Positions 8,435-16,165 are shown, counted from the first letter of the stretch. The stretch is DNA of 33,135 nucleotides from Oscillibacter sp. (GCA_003539495.1 DPPB01000031.1:112051-145185), one strand, 5' to 3'. Notes: generated by a model not told the origin, from the sequence alone. A program made the numbers and translations.

Positions 8435-8887
8435 ATGCGCGTGCTCCATCTGTCCCGCCGGCGGCTGCTGCCGGCGCTGCTGCTTGTGCCGGCCGCATTG
8501 GCCGCAGTGCTGTTTTTCGTCCTGCGCACATCGTCCCACAGGCCCAACAGTGTCCCCGTGCCCGATAGTGCCGGGTGCGCCGCCTATCTGGAAGGGCTGG
8601 GCTGGGAGGTGGCTCCCGATCCCATCGAGACCCTGCAGCTGCGCCTGCCGGAGGATCTGAAGGCCAGCTGCGCCGACTACGTCGCCCTGCAAAAGGCCCA
8701 GGGGCTGCCCTTTGCCGACTACGGCGGACAGACCGTATGCCGCTATACCTTCCGCCTGACCAATTATCCCGGGGGGCGCACGGACGCCCAGGCCAACCTC
8801 CTCCTGTGCGGCTCTGCCGTTATCGCCGGGGATGTGATGCTCCTGGGTGCGGACGGCGGGCAGTTCTCCTTGGCTTTTCCGAAGTAA
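8435..8887 (+). CDS. DUF4830-like single-pass membrane or secreted protein
   Basis: 150 residues. The start MRVLHLSRRRLLPALLLVP follows GAGGTGATACC. An Arg-rich N-terminus precedes one hydrophobic helix (about residues 11-30), so the rest probably lies outside the membrane. The remainder, with YLEGLGWEV, an IETLQLRLPEDL stretch and a YGGQTVCRYTFRLTNYPG stretch, matches what I recall of the clostridial DUF4830 family, whose role is not known. No lipobox Cys is seen. It is the only plus-strand gene in its neighbourhood and shares a short divergent region with rsuA. Confidence 0.72.
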   Translation: MRVLHLSRRRLLPALLLVPAALAAVLFFVLRTSSHRPNSVPVPDSAGCAAYLEGLGWEVAPDPIETLQLRLPEDLKASCADYVALQKAQGLPFADYGGQTVCRYTFRLTNYPGGRTDAQANLLLCGSAVIAGDVMLLGADGGQFSLAFPK

Positions 8888-8983
8888 CACCCCGTTATAG
8901 TAGTCGTATCCGGACAGCGCAAGGCCAGACGGGCCACCGAAGGCGCTGGCCCCGATGGATGGAAATAAGACGCACCTGCGGTC

Positions 8984-9190
8984 GGGGCGATGTAGGCATC
9001 GGCCCCTACGAATCTGTTTGTAGGGGGCGGCGTCCTCGACGCCCCGTTACCCAGGTGGCGGGCGGCCGTGAAAGGCAGCCCTACGGAATCAAACTTTCAG
9101 TCTTGCGTAGGGGGTGATGCCCACATCACCCCGCCGCGCCGGGTCCATCCAGCATCGCGCCTGTAGAGGCCGGCGTCCCCGGCGGCCCCC
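8984..9190. repeat. Cluster of four family A palindromes in a 407-bp gene-free stretch
   Basis: Clear copies lie at 8984-9009 (reverse orientation), 9020-9045, 9107-9133 and 9163-9190. A weaker, degenerate one lies near 9058-9086. The cores are of the GATGTAGGCATC, GGCGTCCTCGACGCC or GATGCCCACATC type, flanked by GTAGGGG or CCCCTAC. The interval 8888-9294 contains no credible gene; apart from these and the terminator at 9244 I see nothing in it. Confidence 0.8.
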
Positions 9191-9243
9191 TTTGCCGGGT
9201 TTCGGTAAATGCAGGGTTGTCCCTGCAGCTATTTTAGGCCTTG

Positions 9244-9276
9244 AAAAGGGCGGCGCAAGGCGCCGCCCTTTTTTGT
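9244..9276. terminator. Bidirectional terminator after the zinc-ribbon gene
   Basis: A 12-bp stem pairs 9244-9255 with 9261-9272 (AAAAGGGCGGCG and its complement) around a 5-nt loop. Ts follow on both strands; the plus side has the longer run. It serves the minus-strand gene ending at 9295. Confidence 0.85.
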
Positions 9277-9294
9277 TTTAGCTGATTGTGCCGC

Positions 9295-9711
9295 TTACTC
9301 CTTGGGCTCGCCCATGGGTGCGCCGCACTCGGGGCAGAACTTACTGTTGGCGGCCACGCCGCACACGGGGCATACGCGCTCTGCCGGCTCCTCCTCTGCA
9401 ATGGGCTCCTCCTTCTGGGGCTTGGAGGCCTCCAGCTCGGCAATCTTGGCCTTGGATGCGTTCACCGCCTCCACCACGTCCTTCACCGCCTCGGGGATCT
9501 CCTCTGCGTATTCGGACACGAACCACTCGCCGATGGCCTTATAGTTCTTGTCCAGCTCCCGCTGCTCCATCATGATAGCCATGTTGACCTTGGCTGTCTC
9601 TGCGGCGGTCTTTGCCTTTTCACTGGCGGTGCCCGCCAAATCCTTTGCCTTATCCACGGCTACGCCGGCGTAAGCCTGTGCCTTCTTACCCAGTTCATCA
9701 AAAAATGCCAT
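9295..9711 (-). CDS. Small zinc-ribbon protein with an amphipathic helical N-terminus
   Basis: 138 residues with an AAAGGAG site. Residues 1-100 form Ala/Lys/Glu-rich helices (MAFFDELGKKAQAYAGVAVD onward) resembling stress- or lipid-surface helices. The C-terminus carries CPVCG and CPECG, two CxxC knuckles that would hold one zinc. There is no membrane segment or signal. Such zinc-ribbon tails occur on many uncharacterised clostridial proteins, so function is not assigned. It is a single-gene unit with a consensus promoter (9748-9776) and a strong terminator, which suggests appreciable expression. Confidence 0.85.
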   Translation of the reverse strand: MAFFDELGKKAQAYAGVAVDKAKDLAGTASEKAKTAAETAKVNMAIMMEQRELDKNYKAIGEWFVSEYAEEIPEAVKDVVEAVNASKAKIAELEASKPQKEEPIAEEEPAERVCPVCGVAANSKFCPECGAPMGEPKE

Positions 9712-9747
9712 AGTAAATATCTCCTTTCATATTTTGCAGTTTTGTCT

Positions 9748-9776
9748 ATTATACACAATTTATATTTGCTTTGCAA
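9748..9776 (-). promoter_or_regulatory. Sigma-A promoter of the zinc-ribbon gene
   Basis: On the minus strand: -35 TTGCAA (9776-9771), 17-nt AT-rich spacer, -10 TATAAT (9753-9748), 36 nt upstream of the start codon. Confidence 0.88.
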
Positions 9777-9815
9777 GGATTTCATAGGGACGGTCCCGAG
9801 AGTTTTTGCGGCACT

Positions 9816-11309
9816 TTAATGCTCGATCCAATCCGCCGCCCGGCTCACCGCCCGCTTCCACAGGCGGTACTCCTCGTCGCACTCGCTCTGGACCCTTTGG
9901 GGCAGGAACACCCTGTCACTGCAGCGCAGGGCCTGCAGCTCCTCCAGGCTGCTCCACATACCGCAGGCCAGCCCCGCCAGAGCTGCCGCGCCGAAGGCCG
10001 TGGTCTCCACCATGGCGGGCCGGTCCACGGGGATGCGCAGGCTGTCGGCCTGCATCTGCATAAGCAGATCGCTGACGCTGGCGCCGCCGTCCACCCGCAG
10101 GCGGGCGATGTCACAACCGGCATCCTGGCGCATGGCCAGCATCAGATCCGTCACCTGGAAGGCTATGCATTCCAGCACCGCCCGGGCAATGTGCGCCCGC
10201 CCGGTCCCCCGGGTCAAGCCCAGAATAGTCCCCCGGGCGTACATATCCCAATAGGGAGCACCCAAGCCCGTAAAGGCCGGCACCACCACAACGCCCCCGG
10301 AGGAGGGCACCGTGGCCGCCAGGTCGTTGATCTGGGGGGCGGAGTCAATGATCCTCAATTCGTCCCGCAGCCACTGGATGGTGCTGCCACCGTTAAAAAC
10401 GCTGCCCTCCAGGGCGTAATTCGTCTCGCCGTTTACCTGCCACGCTACCGAAGTCACCAGCCCTGCCCGGCTGCGCACAGGCTCCGCACCCACGTTCATC
10501 AGGGTAAAGCAGCCTGTGCCGTAGGTATTTTTGGCCTCTCCGGGGGTGAAGCAGCCCTGGCCGAACAGGGCCGCCTGCTGGTCTCCCGCTGCGCCGCACA
10601 CCGGTACGCCCGCCACCTTTTCAAAGCCCGGGATACCGGGCTTTACATAGCCATAGGTCTCGCTGTTGGAAACGGGCCGGGGCAGGATGGACATAGGGAT
10701 GCCCAGCAGAGCGCACAGCTCCTCGTCCCACTGCAGCTTATGTATGTCAAAGAGCATGGTCCGGGAGGCGTTGGAAAAGTCCGTTACATGCTCACCCGTC
10801 AGCTTCCAGATGAGATACGTCTCCACCGTGCCGAACAGGATCTCTCCCCGCTGTGCCCGTTCCCGGACGCCGGGCACATGATCCAGTATCCAGCGGACCT
10901 TGGTGGCGGAGAAATAGGCGTCCAGCAGCAGGCCGGTGGTGGACTGAATCCGCTCCGTAAGGCCCTGCTTTTTCAGCTCCTCACACAGCTCTGCCGTCCG
11001 GCGGCACTGCCAGACGATGGCGTTATACACCGGCTCGCCGGAATTTTTGTCCCACAGCACCGTCGTCTCCCGCTGGTTGGTAACGCCGATGCCCATCACC
11101 TGGCCCGGCCGCAGCGGACGCAAGGCGTCTGCCGCCGCCCGGCTCTCCGAGCTCCAAATGTCCCCCGGGTCGTGCTCCACCCAGCCGGTTTGGGGATAGA
11201 TCTGGGGGAAGTCATACTGCCCCACCGAGGCGATCTGCCCCCGGCGGTCAAACAGAATGGCGCGGGAGCTGGTGGTTCCCTGGTCCAGGGCTAAAATATA
11301 CTGCTCCAT
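9816..11309 (-). CDS. glpK: Glycerol kinase
   Basis: Phosphorylates glycerol to sn-glycerol 3-phosphate with ATP in the cytoplasm, feeding glycolysis and phospholipid synthesis. The protein is 497 residues, the family length. FGGY-family features include LALDQGTTSSRAILFD (phosphate loop), GVTNQRETTVLWD, and AIVWQCRRT. Further on are GAAGDQQAALFGQGCF, NTYGTGCFTLMN and the C-terminal signature RLRVDGGASVSDLLMQMQAD. The start MEQYILALDQG follows GAGGAGA. It is divergent from an acylglycerol-lipase-like hydrolase, a plausible source of its substrate. No glycerol facilitator gene is next to it. Confidence 0.96.
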   Translation of the reverse strand: MEQYILALDQGTTSSRAILFDRRGQIASVGQYDFPQIYPQTGWVEHDPGDIWSSESRAAADALRPLRPGQVMGIGVTNQRETTVLWDKNSGEPVYNAIVWQCRRTAELCEELKKQGLTERIQSTTGLLLDAYFSATKVRWILDHVPGVRERAQRGEILFGTVETYLIWKLTGEHVTDFSNASRTMLFDIHKLQWDEELCALLGIPMSILPRPVSNSETYGYVKPGIPGFEKVAGVPVCGAAGDQQAALFGQGCFTPGEAKNTYGTGCFTLMNVGAEPVRSRAGLVTSVAWQVNGETNYALEGSVFNGGSTIQWLRDELRIIDSAPQINDLAATVPSSGGVVVVPAFTGLGAPYWDMYARGTILGLTRGTGRAHIARAVLECIAFQVTDLMLAMRQDAGCDIARLRVDGGASVSDLLMQMQADSLRIPVDRPAMVETTAFGAAALAGLACGMWSSLEELQALRCSDRVFLPQRVQSECDEEYRLWKRAVSRAADWIEH

Positions 11310-11339
11310 GGGTCTCTCCTCTTTTCTTTTTCGCACCGG

Positions 11340-11393
11340 CGTGGTATACTACCGGTAAATCAATGGCATCCTCATGGATGCAAGTATACCACG
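11340..11393. promoter_or_regulatory. Inverted repeat with facing -10-like boxes between glpK and the hydrolase gene
   Basis: An 11-bp arm CGTGGTATACT (11340-11350) is perfectly repeated in reverse at 11383-11393. Each arm carries TATACT, a good -10 hexamer, one reading toward the hydrolase and one toward glpK. A smaller hairpin (GCATCC/GGATGC) lies at 11366-11381. Neither -10 has a strong -35 at 16-18 nt, as in activator-dependent promoters. It may be an operator, two facing promoters, or both. Confidence 0.5.
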
Positions 11394-11410
11394 GAAGGAG
11401 CGCCGATTCT

Positions 11411-12349
11411 ATGACAAATTGTGAACATTTCCGTTTTCTCTCCTCGGATGGGAAAACGCAGCTCCACGCCTGCCTGTGGATCCCGGATGAGAAAATCAAA
11501 TTCCGGGCCGTTTTGCAAATCGCCCACGGCGTGGCAGAGCACATTGAGCGCTATGACGATTTTGCCCGGTATCTCAACGAGCAGGGCATCGTGGTGGCGG
11601 GCCACGACCATCTGGGCCACGGCCAATCCCTCCCTGAGGGCGGCACGCCGGTATATTTCGGTGAAAAGGACGGCTGGAAGCACGCAGTGGATGACATTCA
11701 CGGCCTGCACCTGATCCTCTCCAAGCGCTATAAGCGACTGCCCCAGCTCATTATGGGCCACAGCATGGGGTCGTTTCTCACCCGCTCGTACCTTATCCGC
11801 TATCCCGGGGAAAAGCAGGCCGCCATCCTCATGGGCACCGGCTGGCAGCCGGGCTATATGCTCACCGGCGGCAATTTGGTAGCCAAGCGCTTCTTCTATA
11901 AAAACGGCGGCGCCTCCACCAGCAATTTCATCACCGAGCTGGCCTTTGGCGGCTACAACCGGGCCTTCGCCCCCAACCGCACGGGCTTCGATTGGCTCTC
12001 TGCGGACACGGAAAATGTAGACCGCTACATCGCCGATCCCATGTGCGGGGCGGACGCCACCGTGGGCCTGTTCCGGGATATGCTGGGAGGTATCCGTTTC
12101 AACCAAAAGAATGTGAATCTGGTGAAGATGGACCCCAATACTCCGGTGTTGTTTATCTCCGGTCAGGATGATCCCGTGGGGGCCATGGGCAAGGGCGTAC
12201 AGCGCTCCTGTGACGCTTTCCGCTCTGCCGGGGTGAAGGATGTGACGCTGAAGCTCTATCCGGGGCTGCGGCACGAGATTCTCAATGAAAAGGCTATGCA
12301 GAATACGGTGTACGGTGACATCCACGATTGGCTGTCGCGCTATGTCTGA
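11411..12349 (+). CDS. Alpha/beta hydrolase, monoacylglycerol lipase / lysophospholipase type
   Basis: Predicted serine esterase of 312 residues acting on acylglycerols or lysophospholipids. The start MTNCEHFRFLSSDGKTQLHA follows GGAAGGAG. The oxyanion region is AHGVAEHIERYDDFA. The nucleophile elbow is GHSMGSFLTRSY, the acid is Asp in ISGQDDPVG, and the catalytic His is in LYPGLRHEILNE. This order and spacing match the Hydrolase_4 (S33-like) family. No signal peptide is seen, so it is probably cytoplasmic. Its position divergent from glpK supports a role in releasing glycerol, but the substrate is inferred. Confidence 0.88.
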   Translation: MTNCEHFRFLSSDGKTQLHACLWIPDEKIKFRAVLQIAHGVAEHIERYDDFARYLNEQGIVVAGHDHLGHGQSLPEGGTPVYFGEKDGWKHAVDDIHGLHLILSKRYKRLPQLIMGHSMGSFLTRSYLIRYPGEKQAAILMGTGWQPGYMLTGGNLVAKRFFYKNGGASTSNFITELAFGGYNRAFAPNRTGFDWLSADTENVDRYIADPMCGADATVGLFRDMLGGIRFNQKNVNLVKMDPNTPVLFISGQDDPVGAMGKGVQRSCDAFRSAGVKDVTLKLYPGLRHEILNEKAMQNTVYGDIHDWLSRYV

Positions 12350-12382
12350 CCCGGTTTGAAAAATGCAGTCTGACCCGGCGTA

Positions 12383-12922
12383 TCAGGCCCGGTGCAGCTC
12401 CCGCCACAGGTTTTTTAGTCCCAGCAGGTCAATGTTATGGCTGCGCCGCAGCAGGCGGACGGCGAAAAAGCTGTCCGCTGTCAGAAGCAGCAGGGCGGCC
12501 AGGGTGACCTCCGGCGCTATGGCTGCAGCTATAGGTGCCAGCTTGGGCTGCACATACCGCACCGCCAGGGCCGACAGCACCCCCCAGGCCACACTGAAGG
12601 GAAAGCATATCCGGCGATTCAGATCCAAATGGGTGCCGCTGTAATCCCAAAACAGCACCCCCAGGCACTTTTCATACAGGAAATGCACCGCATATTCTAC
12701 CGCCGTACACAGGATGCCCCCATAAAGGGCCAGCCGCCAGAAGCTCTCCTCTCCCCCGGCCAGGCGCAGCACCGCCGTCATAGCCAGGCCGTACACCGGG
12801 CAAAGGGGCAGCAGCAAAAAGCACTTGCGCACCCGATGCCGGGGCCGGGTAATAAAGGCATACGCCTTTTCCAGCCCGTACCCCCCAAGGCTGTAAAAAA
12901 AGAAAAACCAAAACCACTGCAT
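12383..12922 (-). CDS. CmpB-like multi-pass membrane protein (putative ABC-transporter type IV family)
   Basis: 179 residues with about five hydrophobic segments. The N-terminal MQWFWFFFFYSLGGYGLEKA and the CPVYGLAM motif after a charged stretch match what I recall of PF06541, a clostridial membrane family often called putative ABC permease although no transport role is proven. YSGTHLDLNRRICFPFSVAWG is also family-like. The start has GGTGAGG about 9 nt upstream. No ATPase gene is adjacent. It is divergent from the uracil-DNA glycosylase gene, with 83 nt between starts. Confidence 0.78.
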   Translation of the reverse strand: MQWFWFFFFYSLGGYGLEKAYAFITRPRHRVRKCFLLLPLCPVYGLAMTAVLRLAGGEESFWRLALYGGILCTAVEYAVHFLYEKCLGVLFWDYSGTHLDLNRRICFPFSVAWGVLSALAVRYVQPKLAPIAAAIAPEVTLAALLLLTADSFFAVRLLRRSHNIDLLGLKNLWRELHRA

Positions 12923-13005
12923 ATCCGCTCACCTCACCCATCAGTGTTTCACCGAAGCAGGTAGGTTATGCCCATGGAAAAATTTAAACTTGGGAGGTTT
13001 AGTTC

Positions 13006-13584
13006 ATGACGCCCTGGGAAGAATTGCAAAATGAATGTAGCCGGTGTCGTGCCTGTGCCCTATCGGCAACCCGGAAAAATGTGGTGTTCGGCGTAGGGAA
13101 TACGGAGGCGGAGGTCCTGTTCATCGGTGAGGGCCCCGGCGCCAACGAGGACGAGCAGGGCCTGCCCTTTGTGGGGGCCGCCGGAAAGCTGCTGGATGAT
13201 ATGCTGGCCATGATCGGTCTGAAGCGAGAGGCGGTGTACATCACCAACATTGTCAAATGCCGCCCGCCTCAGAACCGGGATCCGCTGAACACGGAGAAGG
13301 ACGCCTGCATCTGTTATCTGCGCCGCCAGGTAGCCATGATGCGTCCGAAAATCATTGTGTGTTTGGGTCGCATTGCCGCCGCAGAGCTGATAAAGCCCGA
13401 TTTCAAGATCACCCAGGAGCACGGGCAGTTCTTTGAGAAACGCGGCGTGCAGATGACGGCGCTGTATCACCCCGCCGCCCTGCTCCGGGACAGCAGCAAA
13501 AAGCCGGAGACCTTTCTGGATCTCAAGGCTCTGCAGGCCAAGATCCTCCAGGTCTGTCAGCACACCTCCATGGAGTATCTGTAA
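13006..13584 (+). CDS. Uracil-DNA glycosylase, family 4 (iron-sulfur)
   Basis: Removes uracil from DNA at the start of base-excision repair. Cys14, Cys17, Cys85 and Cys101 match the spacing of the four [4Fe-4S] ligands in family 4 enzymes. The active-site motif is GEGPGANEDEQGLPFVGAAG, and the DNA-intercalation loop motif is HPAALLRD. The 192-residue length is typical. The start follows GGGAGG with an 8-nt spacer. A bidirectional terminator follows, shared with the convergent cysS. Confidence 0.94.
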   Translation: MTPWEELQNECSRCRACALSATRKNVVFGVGNTEAEVLFIGEGPGANEDEQGLPFVGAAGKLLDDMLAMIGLKREAVYITNIVKCRPPQNRDPLNTEKDACICYLRRQVAMMRPKIIVCLGRIAAAELIKPDFKITQEHGQFFEKRGVQMTALYHPAALLRDSSKKPETFLDLKALQAKILQVCQHTSMEYL

Positions 13585-13615
13585 TCAGAGAAGCCTCTGT
13601 TTTTCAGGCAATTTC

Positions 13616-13650
13616 AAAAAAACACATCCGCCAAGCGGATGTGTTTTTTT
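13616..13650. terminator. Bidirectional terminator between the glycosylase gene and cysS
   Basis: The arms AACACATCCGC (13621-13631) and GCGGATGTGTT (13635-13645) are perfect. Five As precede and at least seven Ts follow, so it works on both strands. Confidence 0.92.
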
Positions 13651-13682
13651 GAATTAATATGTTTTTAATAGATTCCCTGCCA

Positions 13683-15134
13683 TCAAATGCGCTTCCACTT
13701 AGCGCCGCCGGGCACGTCGATGACCTCCACGCCCTGGGCCTTCAGCTCATCACGGATGCGGTCAGCCTCGGCAAAGCTCTTGGCCTTTTTGGCATCCTGA
13801 CGCCGGCGGATCAGCGCCTCCACATTGGCATCCTCCTCGCCGCTCTCACTGACCACGGTGAAGAGTGCGGGCTGGGCCGCCATCTGGGCCTGCTTTTTGC
13901 GCTGGTCAGCTGCCTTTTCCAGCAGCTTCAGGCCCAATACGCTGTCGAAATCCGCCAGCACGGCGCACTTGGTGGCGCCATTGGTCTTGGTCTTGAGCAC
14001 ATCATACAGCACCGTAACGGCCATAGAGGTATTCAGGTCGTTATCCATGGCCTTGGAGAATTTCTCCTTCAGCTCCGCCGCAGCGGCTTCGTCCACGGGG
14101 CCGTCGCCCGGGTCCAGAGCCGCGATTTTGGCAATGAGCTTGTTAAAGGCCACGGTGGCGTTATCCAAATTTTCCCAGGAGAACACCAGGCTCTTGCGGT
14201 AGTGGCTCTGCAGGCAGAAGAAGCGGTAGGCCAGAGGGTCGTAGCCCTTTTCCTCCAGCAGGGAGACGGTGAGGAACTCGCCCTTTGACTTGCTCATCTT
14301 ACCGCCCTCGGTATTCAGGTGGGCCACATGGCACCAGTGGGGGCACCAGGGGTGGCCCAGGTAGCTCTCAGATTGGGCGATCTCATTGGTGTGGTGGGGG
14401 AAGGCGTTATCCACGCCGCCGCAGTGGAGGTCCAAATATTCGCCATTATACTTCATAGATATGCCGGAGCATTCAATGTGCCAGCCGGGGTAGCCCACAC
14501 CCCAGGGGGAGTCCCATTTTAGGGCCTGATCCTCGAACTTGGACTTAGTAAACCACAGCACAAAGTCGTTTTTATTGCGCTTGTTGGTGTCCTCCTCCAC
14601 GCCCTCCCGGACGCCCACGGCCAGGTCCTCCTCATTGTGCTCGTTGAAGATATAGTACCGCTCCAGCTTGGAGGTGTCGAAGTACACATTGCCGCCGGCG
14701 AGATACGCGTAGCCGGTGTCCAGAAGCTTGGTGATGATCTTGATATAATCGTCAATGAGGCCGGTGGCGGGCTGGACCACATCCGGGCGCTTGATGTTCA
14801 GCTTGCGGCAATCCTCGAAAAAGGCATCGGTGTAGAACTTGGCGATCTCCATGACGGTCTTATGCTCACGCTTGGCGCCCTTGAGCATCTTGTCCTCGCC
14901 CTCGTCGGCATCGGAGGTCAGGTGGCCCACATCGGTGATGTTCATGACGCGGTTCACATCATACCCGGCATAGCGCAGGTACTTCTCCAGCACGTCCTCC
15001 ATGATGTAGCTGCGGAGGTTTCCGATGTGGGCAAAGTGATACACCGTGGGGCCGCAGGTGTACATCTCCACATGGCCGGGGGTGTGGGTCTTGAACTCCT
15101 CTTTCTTGTGGGTGGCGGAATTATACAGATACAT
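13683..15134 (-). CDS. cysS: Cysteinyl-tRNA synthetase
   Basis: Class I synthetase that charges tRNA-Cys, 483 residues. The HIGH-type motif is HIGN (residues 36-39), after the zinc/cysteine ligand Cys27 in TCGPTVYHFAHIGN. Further zinc ligands lie in GWHIECSGIS and FPHHTNEIAQSE. The ATP loop is GGKMSKSKGEFLTV. The C-terminal helical anticodon-binding region ends with ADRIRDELKAQGVEVIDVPG. The start follows AAAGGAGA. A T-box leader with a Cys-type read-out lies upstream but is separated by about 300 nt of repeats. An AT-rich TATATAAT stretch 36 nt upstream of the start could give extra initiation, but it lacks a clear -35. Confidence 0.97.
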   Translation of the reverse strand: MYLYNSATHKKEEFKTHTPGHVEMYTCGPTVYHFAHIGNLRSYIMEDVLEKYLRYAGYDVNRVMNITDVGHLTSDADEGEDKMLKGAKREHKTVMEIAKFYTDAFFEDCRKLNIKRPDVVQPATGLIDDYIKIITKLLDTGYAYLAGGNVYFDTSKLERYYIFNEHNEEDLAVGVREGVEEDTNKRNKNDFVLWFTKSKFEDQALKWDSPWGVGYPGWHIECSGISMKYNGEYLDLHCGGVDNAFPHHTNEIAQSESYLGHPWCPHWCHVAHLNTEGGKMSKSKGEFLTVSLLEEKGYDPLAYRFFCLQSHYRKSLVFSWENLDNATVAFNKLIAKIAALDPGDGPVDEAAAAELKEKFSKAMDNDLNTSMAVTVLYDVLKTKTNGATKCAVLADFDSVLGLKLLEKAADQRKKQAQMAAQPALFTVVSESGEEDANVEALIRRRQDAKKAKSFAEADRIRDELKAQGVEVIDVPGGAKWKRI

Positions 15135-15180
15135 GGTCAGGTCTCCTTTATGGTTGCAGTTTTATTATATAGACGATTTT

Positions 15181-15246
15181 GCGGGGGTGACGCCCGCTCA
15201 GTCACGGCTGCGCCGTGCCAGCTCTCCTTACGCAGGGGAGCCTTTT
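15181..15246. repeat. Three back-to-back small hairpins upstream of cysS
   Basis: Successive inverted repeats occupy 15181-15197 (GCGGG/CCCGC), 15203-15217 (CACGGC/GCCGTG) and about 15220-15242 (GCTCTCC/GGGGAGC, one wobble); the last has a T-run on the plus strand. They abut a family B element and are probably part of a composite repeat. Confidence 0.5.
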
Positions 15247-15254
15247 TATTGGGG

Positions 15255-15310
15255 ACGGGGGATGTGGATCGCCACAACCAGTGACTTCGGTCACTGGTCT
15301 GGCAATGACA
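15255..15310. repeat. Family B inverted-repeat element, copy 1
   Basis: Reads ACGGGGGATGTGGATCGCC, then a CCAGTGAC/GTCACTGG hairpin, then TGGCAATGACA. It matches the reverse complement of 30135-30188 over most of its length, with changes in the hairpin tip that keep pairing. It lies in the cysS leader. Confidence 0.75.
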
Positions 15311-15333
15311 CATTACAAGTGGTGCGGTGGGGC

Positions 15334-15420
15334 GGGACGATGTGGGCATCGTCCCCTACGGGATTGTAACAGGAAATGCGGCACAAGCCCGGGCGGGCGG
15401 ACAGAGGCGTCCGCCCCTAC
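15334..15420. repeat. Two family A palindromes in the cysS leader
   Basis: Copies at 15334-15359 (GACGATGTGGGCATCGTC core) and 15395-15420 (GGCGGACAGAGGCGTCCGCC core), both ending in CCCCTAC on the plus strand. They lie between the T-box terminator and cysS. Confidence 0.8.
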
Positions 15421-15435
15421 GAGTTGACTCCAACT

Positions 15436-15665
15436 AAAAACGCCTCCCATGCCCGCAGGCATGAGAGGCGAAAAAATTCGCGGTTCCACTCTCGTTTGTC
15501 ACTCAATGGGGCCTTTTCCGCAAGGCCGGGCGGAGGGCATCTGCATCCCCCGCGCTCCCGGACGCACTTTCCGCGCCGCTTCACAGGGCGGCTTGCAGCC
15601 GGTGACCGCCCCTCTCTCAGAAAAGCTGTGGCACGTACTCTTTCCGATCAACGCGCTATGAAATT
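15436..15665 (-). promoter_or_regulatory. T-box riboswitch, cysteine type, for cysS
   Basis: Transcribed leader sensing uncharged tRNA. On the minus strand it has the loop-E strand AGTA and an AGAGAG distal-loop motif. The specifier region is GGCGCGGAAAGTGCGTCCG. The T-box motif is GAGTGGAACCGCG (15491-15479). A 13-bp terminator stem pairs 15441-15453 with 15458-15470 and is followed by TTTTT. TGC (15566-15564) is the best specifier. It agrees with the cysS target and with the antiterminator bulge TGGA, whose A would pair with U73 of tRNA-Cys. The triplet directly after GAA would instead be AGT (Ser), so the reading rests partly on context. Confidence 0.88.
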
Positions 15666-15671
15666 ACCCTT

Positions 15672-15700
15672 ATCATAGCAGTTTTCCCGGTCCTTGTCAA
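15672..15700 (-). promoter_or_regulatory. Sigma-A promoter of the Cys T-box / cysS transcript
   Basis: On the minus strand: -35 TTGACA (15700-15695), 17-nt spacer, -10 TATGAT (15677-15672). It lies 25 nt past the end of the XRE gene. Confidence 0.9.
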
Positions 15701-15724
15701 GGCGCGGCAGAGAGAGGTATCCGG

Positions 15725-16165
15725 TCAGTTCTCCTTGGGCTTTTTCTTGCGCAGTAGACGGAACAGGGCGATAGAGAAAAACACCACCACCGGGACCAGC
15801 ATCATCACCCGTGCTGCGGTTGTAATACTTGTATGGTATGTCTCTATGCTGATTTGATTCGCCATGCGGACACAGGCGCCCGTAATAAACATCACCACCA
15901 GGAAGCCATAGAAAAAGCACTGAAATAAGTCCAGGTGCTCCCGTTTGGGCTTCCGGCCCGCTTCCCCGCAGATCAGCTCCTCCGCACTGGCCGACAGAGC
16001 CGCGCACAGCCGCTGTAATTCCTCCACATCCGGCACGGAGGCCCCCGTCTCCCACTTGGAGATGGTTTGCCGAGTAAGGCCCATCTTTTCCGCCAGCTCC
16101 TCCTGGGACAGGCCCGCCTTCTTGCGCGACTTGGATAGATTGTCTCCAAACGTCTTATCGGCCAT
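15725..16165 (-). CDS. XRE-family regulator with two C-terminal membrane helices
   Basis: 146 residues. Residues 7-62 form a Cro/C1-type helix-turn-helix (SRKKAGLSQEELAEKMGLTR, then QTISKWETGASVPDVEEL). After a short basic linker, two hydrophobic segments follow (FFYGFLVVMFITGACVRM and AARVMMLVPVVVFFSIALF), then a basic tail. Membrane-anchored XRE proteins of this form are common in clostridia; the signal they read is unknown. The start follows GGGGGAGA. The upstream region has three evenly spaced TGCAACG heptamers that could be its operator. Confidence 0.88.
   Translation of the reverse strand: MADKTFGDNLSKSRKKAGLSQEELAEKMGLTRQTISKWETGASVPDVEELQRLCAALSASAEELICGEAGRKPKREHLDLFQCFFYGFLVVMFITGACVRMANQISIETYHTSITTAARVMMLVPVVVFFSIALFRLLRKKKPKEN

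Noticed and set aside
9771..11294. Plus-strand open frame of about 507 codons opposite glpK
   Set aside because: Shadow of glpK codon bias; no ribosome binding site and no recognisable motifs.
15203..15246. Terminator in the cysS leader
   Set aside because: The T-run of the third hairpin is on the plus strand, opposite to cysS transcription, so it would not end the cysS message.
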